A stretch of 6,555 nt of DNA, taken from Bacteroidales bacterium. GTDB lineage: Bacteria > Bacteroidota > Bacteroidia > Bacteroidales > Tenuifilaceae. How positions within the stretch are numbered: the first letter of the stretch is position 1; every line of letters begins with the position of its first letter. A program made the position numbers and the translations under genes. Below the pieces are notes generated by a model. It was not told where the DNA came from. It did no database searches and was given only the letters and a program-made list of their open reading frames with translations. The stretch spans positions 5,342 through 11,896 of the forward strand of contig DQHR01000096.1 in assembly GCA_003531155.1 (NCBI GenBank), written 5' to 3'. Of the stretch, positions 5,334-6,555 are shown piece after piece.

Positions 5334-5855
5334 CTAGAAACTTTTATTGAATACATCGCGATGATTCTCGAGCATAAATTTAAACCAGTAAGTATAACTT
5401 TCTGGTTTGGCTTTTATATCTTCTAGCAGCTCATTCCAATTAATCCATCGCCAATCGCTTACTTCAGAGGGATTAGGGTTTGGTGAAGAATCAAAACTAC
5501 CAACATATACGTGGTCTAACTCATTCTCGATCATCCCATCCCGAAAATCGATTCGATAATGAAAAGTTTTTACAAAACTGAGTTGACAATCAAATCCCAT
5601 CTCCTCAATCAATCGCTGATGAACAAACTGCTCCATCTCAAAACCTTTTGGCAAATGGCTGCAGCAGGTATTTGTCCATAAACCGGCCGAATGGTATTTA
5701 TCCATTGCCCTTCGCTGTAACAAAAGTTCACCTTTAGTATTAAAAATGATTATTGAAAATGCTCTATGCAGTAACCCCTTACGATGCACCTCAAGTTTAT
5801 CATCGAACCCAACAACCTTATCGTTTAAATCAACTAGAGCAATTAGATTATCCAT
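5334..5855 (-). CDS. idi: Isopentenyl-diphosphate delta-isomerase, type I
   Basis: This 173-residue cytosolic Nudix-fold enzyme interconverts isopentenyl diphosphate and dimethylallyl diphosphate, the starter units of all isoprenoids (quinone side chains, undecaprenyl carrier, carotenoids). Family residues are present: metal-ligand His24 and His30 in EVHRKGLLHRAFS, LLQRRAMDKYHSAGLWTN at 45-62, catalytic Cys65 and His67 in TNTCCSHL, the Nudix-type RLIEEMGF at 81-88, and acidic Glu110 and Glu112 in IENELDHVYVG (the Glu114/Glu116 pair of E. coli Idi). Length is typical. The usual CxHP motif reads CSHL here, a minor change. ATG 5855 gives the expected N-terminus. It lies 36 bases after the DUF116 gene on the same strand with no promoter match between, so they are probably co-transcribed. 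Confidence 0.96.
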   Translation of the reverse strand: MDNLIALVDLNDKVVGFDDKLEVHRKGLLHRAFSIIIFNTKGELLLQRRAMDKYHSAGLWTNTCCSHLPKGFEMEQFVHQRLIEEMGFDCQLSFVKTFHYRIDFRDGMIENELDHVYVGSFDSSPNPNPSEVSDWRWINWNELLEDIKAKPESYTYWFKFMLENHRDVFNKSF

Positions 5856-5891
5856 TAGTTTTTTCGACTAAAATAAGTATTCATACTGATT

Positions 5892-6555
5892 TTACGCCAC
5901 AAAACTTTGATTTTCTCTATTTACCAATACTCCTTTGGAGTTTGAAATATCAAGGATTTTGTGCAGCTGTTCAATATTGATAGATGTTGCAATGCCTTTA
6001 TCATCCCAGTGCTTTTTACAGCCACAATGATCGAGGAAAATACATTGCGAAGCAATATTTAATTCGATCATCTCATAACCACCCATCAATAGATTGAGTA
6101 CACAAGCAACTCCAACTAATGCCATATCTTCATTGTCTTTCCAACGTTGTAAGAATTTCGTAAAATCAGAACTATGAGGTATTAAGTAAACATCAACTCT
6201 GTGTGGCAATAAACTCTTAAATACTTTACCAACATTACAATTCGAACTACAACCAACGCACTTCCGCTCAAAGCCGTTATCAAGAGCAACACATGCTTTA
6301 TCACTATCTAATCTCATACATGTTGGAAGGAGTACTATCTTTTGCTTTGCTTTGACAAACGTATCCTTCAACTCCCTATTTAGCATTTCTGCGCCAACCA
6401 TATTCAAGTGATATTCAACCTCTTTCCTTATTGCCAAAGCGTAATCTTCTCTGCCTTTGTAGCCAACTTTAGCCTTTGAGACAAACCTATCAACATTAGA
6501 AGTATAACTGCTTAAACTTTTAGCGCACCTCTCCTCAAAAAGAACTGAAAAATCC
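5892..6555 (-). CDS. DUF116 family cysteine-rich protein, N-terminus cut by window edge
   Basis: The frame is open to the right edge, giving 220 visible residues; the true start is outside. TTG 6437 should not be taken as the start, because conserved-looking sequence (GYKGREDYALAIRKEVEYHL) runs straight through it. DUF116 (PF01976) features are strong: VEYHLNMVGAEMLNR (about 46-60), LLPTCMR (75-81), a CVGCSSNC cluster (Cys99, 102, 106), LIPHSSDF (124-131), VGVACVLNLLMGGYEM (147-162), and QCIFLDHCGCKKHW (170-183; Cys171, 177, 179). Ten cysteines in all suggest a metal or iron-sulfur site; that is inference. The biochemical function of the family is not established to my knowledge. Its place directly upstream of idi hints at a role in or near isoprenoid metabolism. 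Confidence 0.92.
   Translation of the reverse strand, partial: DFSVLFEERCAKSLSSYTSNVDRFVSKAKVGYKGREDYALAIRKEVEYHLNMVGAEMLNRELKDTFVKAKQKIVLLPTCMRLDSDKACVALDNGFERKCVGCSSNCNVGKVFKSLLPHRVDVYLIPHSSDFTKFLQRWKDNEDMALVGVACVLNLLMGGYEMIELNIASQCIFLDHCGCKKHWDDKGIATSINIEQLHKILDISNSKGVLVNRENQSFVA

Noticed and set aside
5753..5980. 75-codon plus-strand frame
   Set aside because: It spans the idi start and the DUF116 end in antisense; both genes are certain.
5892..6437. Full-length 181-residue gene starting at TTG 6437
   Set aside because: The frame continues upstream to the window edge with family-like sequence, so the gene is a partial one cut by the edge.
1..6555. CRISPR array, tRNA or rRNA genes
   Set aside because: No regularly spaced direct repeats, no tRNA cloverleaf with a TTCGANNC-type T arm in context, and no rRNA sequence were seen.

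Overview
The window looks like Bacteroidota chromosome. It is AT-rich, ribosome-binding sites are weak or absent, and three places match the promoter layout known from that phylum (TTG, 19-20 bases, TAnnTTTG). Every convincing gene lies on the minus strand, so the biological reading order runs from base 6555 down to base 1. The genus cannot be told from the sequence.

Right end (6555-5299): the 3' part of a cysteine-rich DUF116-family gene, then idi, the type I isopentenyl-diphosphate isomerase, 36 bases later, closed by a weak hairpin/T-run terminator. The two look like one operon linking a poorly understood metal-site-like protein to isoprenoid precursor supply.

Middle (5298-4254): about 1 kb without a recognisable gene, and the least explained part. 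It holds an orphan minus-strand unit: a good promoter match at 5173-5203, a short frame with one apparent frameshift, a stop at 4892, and a terminator-like hairpin at 4860-4886. Inside the unit is a GC-rich stretch (54% over 4881-4980) with nested long-range inverted repeats. Further left are overlapping tiny frames on both strands (4674-4815) and an unrecognised 80-residue ORF (4398-4640) that begins just after a hairpin. This could be a decayed mobile element, a small gene with an embedded RNA structure, or an undescribed ncRNA; I cannot name it.

Regulator block (4311-2896): a DUF2975 four-helix membrane protein and a 70-residue YozG-like Cro/C1 regulator, 2 bases apart. Their promoter carries a perfect 9-bp inverted repeat whose right arm contains the -33 TTG, which suggests autoregulation. 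A small ankyrin-repeat lipoprotein follows 39 bases later and has no obvious promoter of its own.

Left block (2869-1): a promoter next to a ~90-bp imperfect inverted-repeat element, then a three-gene envelope operon: an acyltransferase-3 membrane protein, an exported Esterase-D-like serine hydrolase whose ATG directly follows the acyltransferase stop, and a membrane-anchored alpha/beta hydrolase of the proline-iminopeptidase type that runs off the left edge. An acyl-adding enzyme and two exported or anchored hydrolases together suggest modification of an envelope glycan or a secreted metabolite; this is inference.
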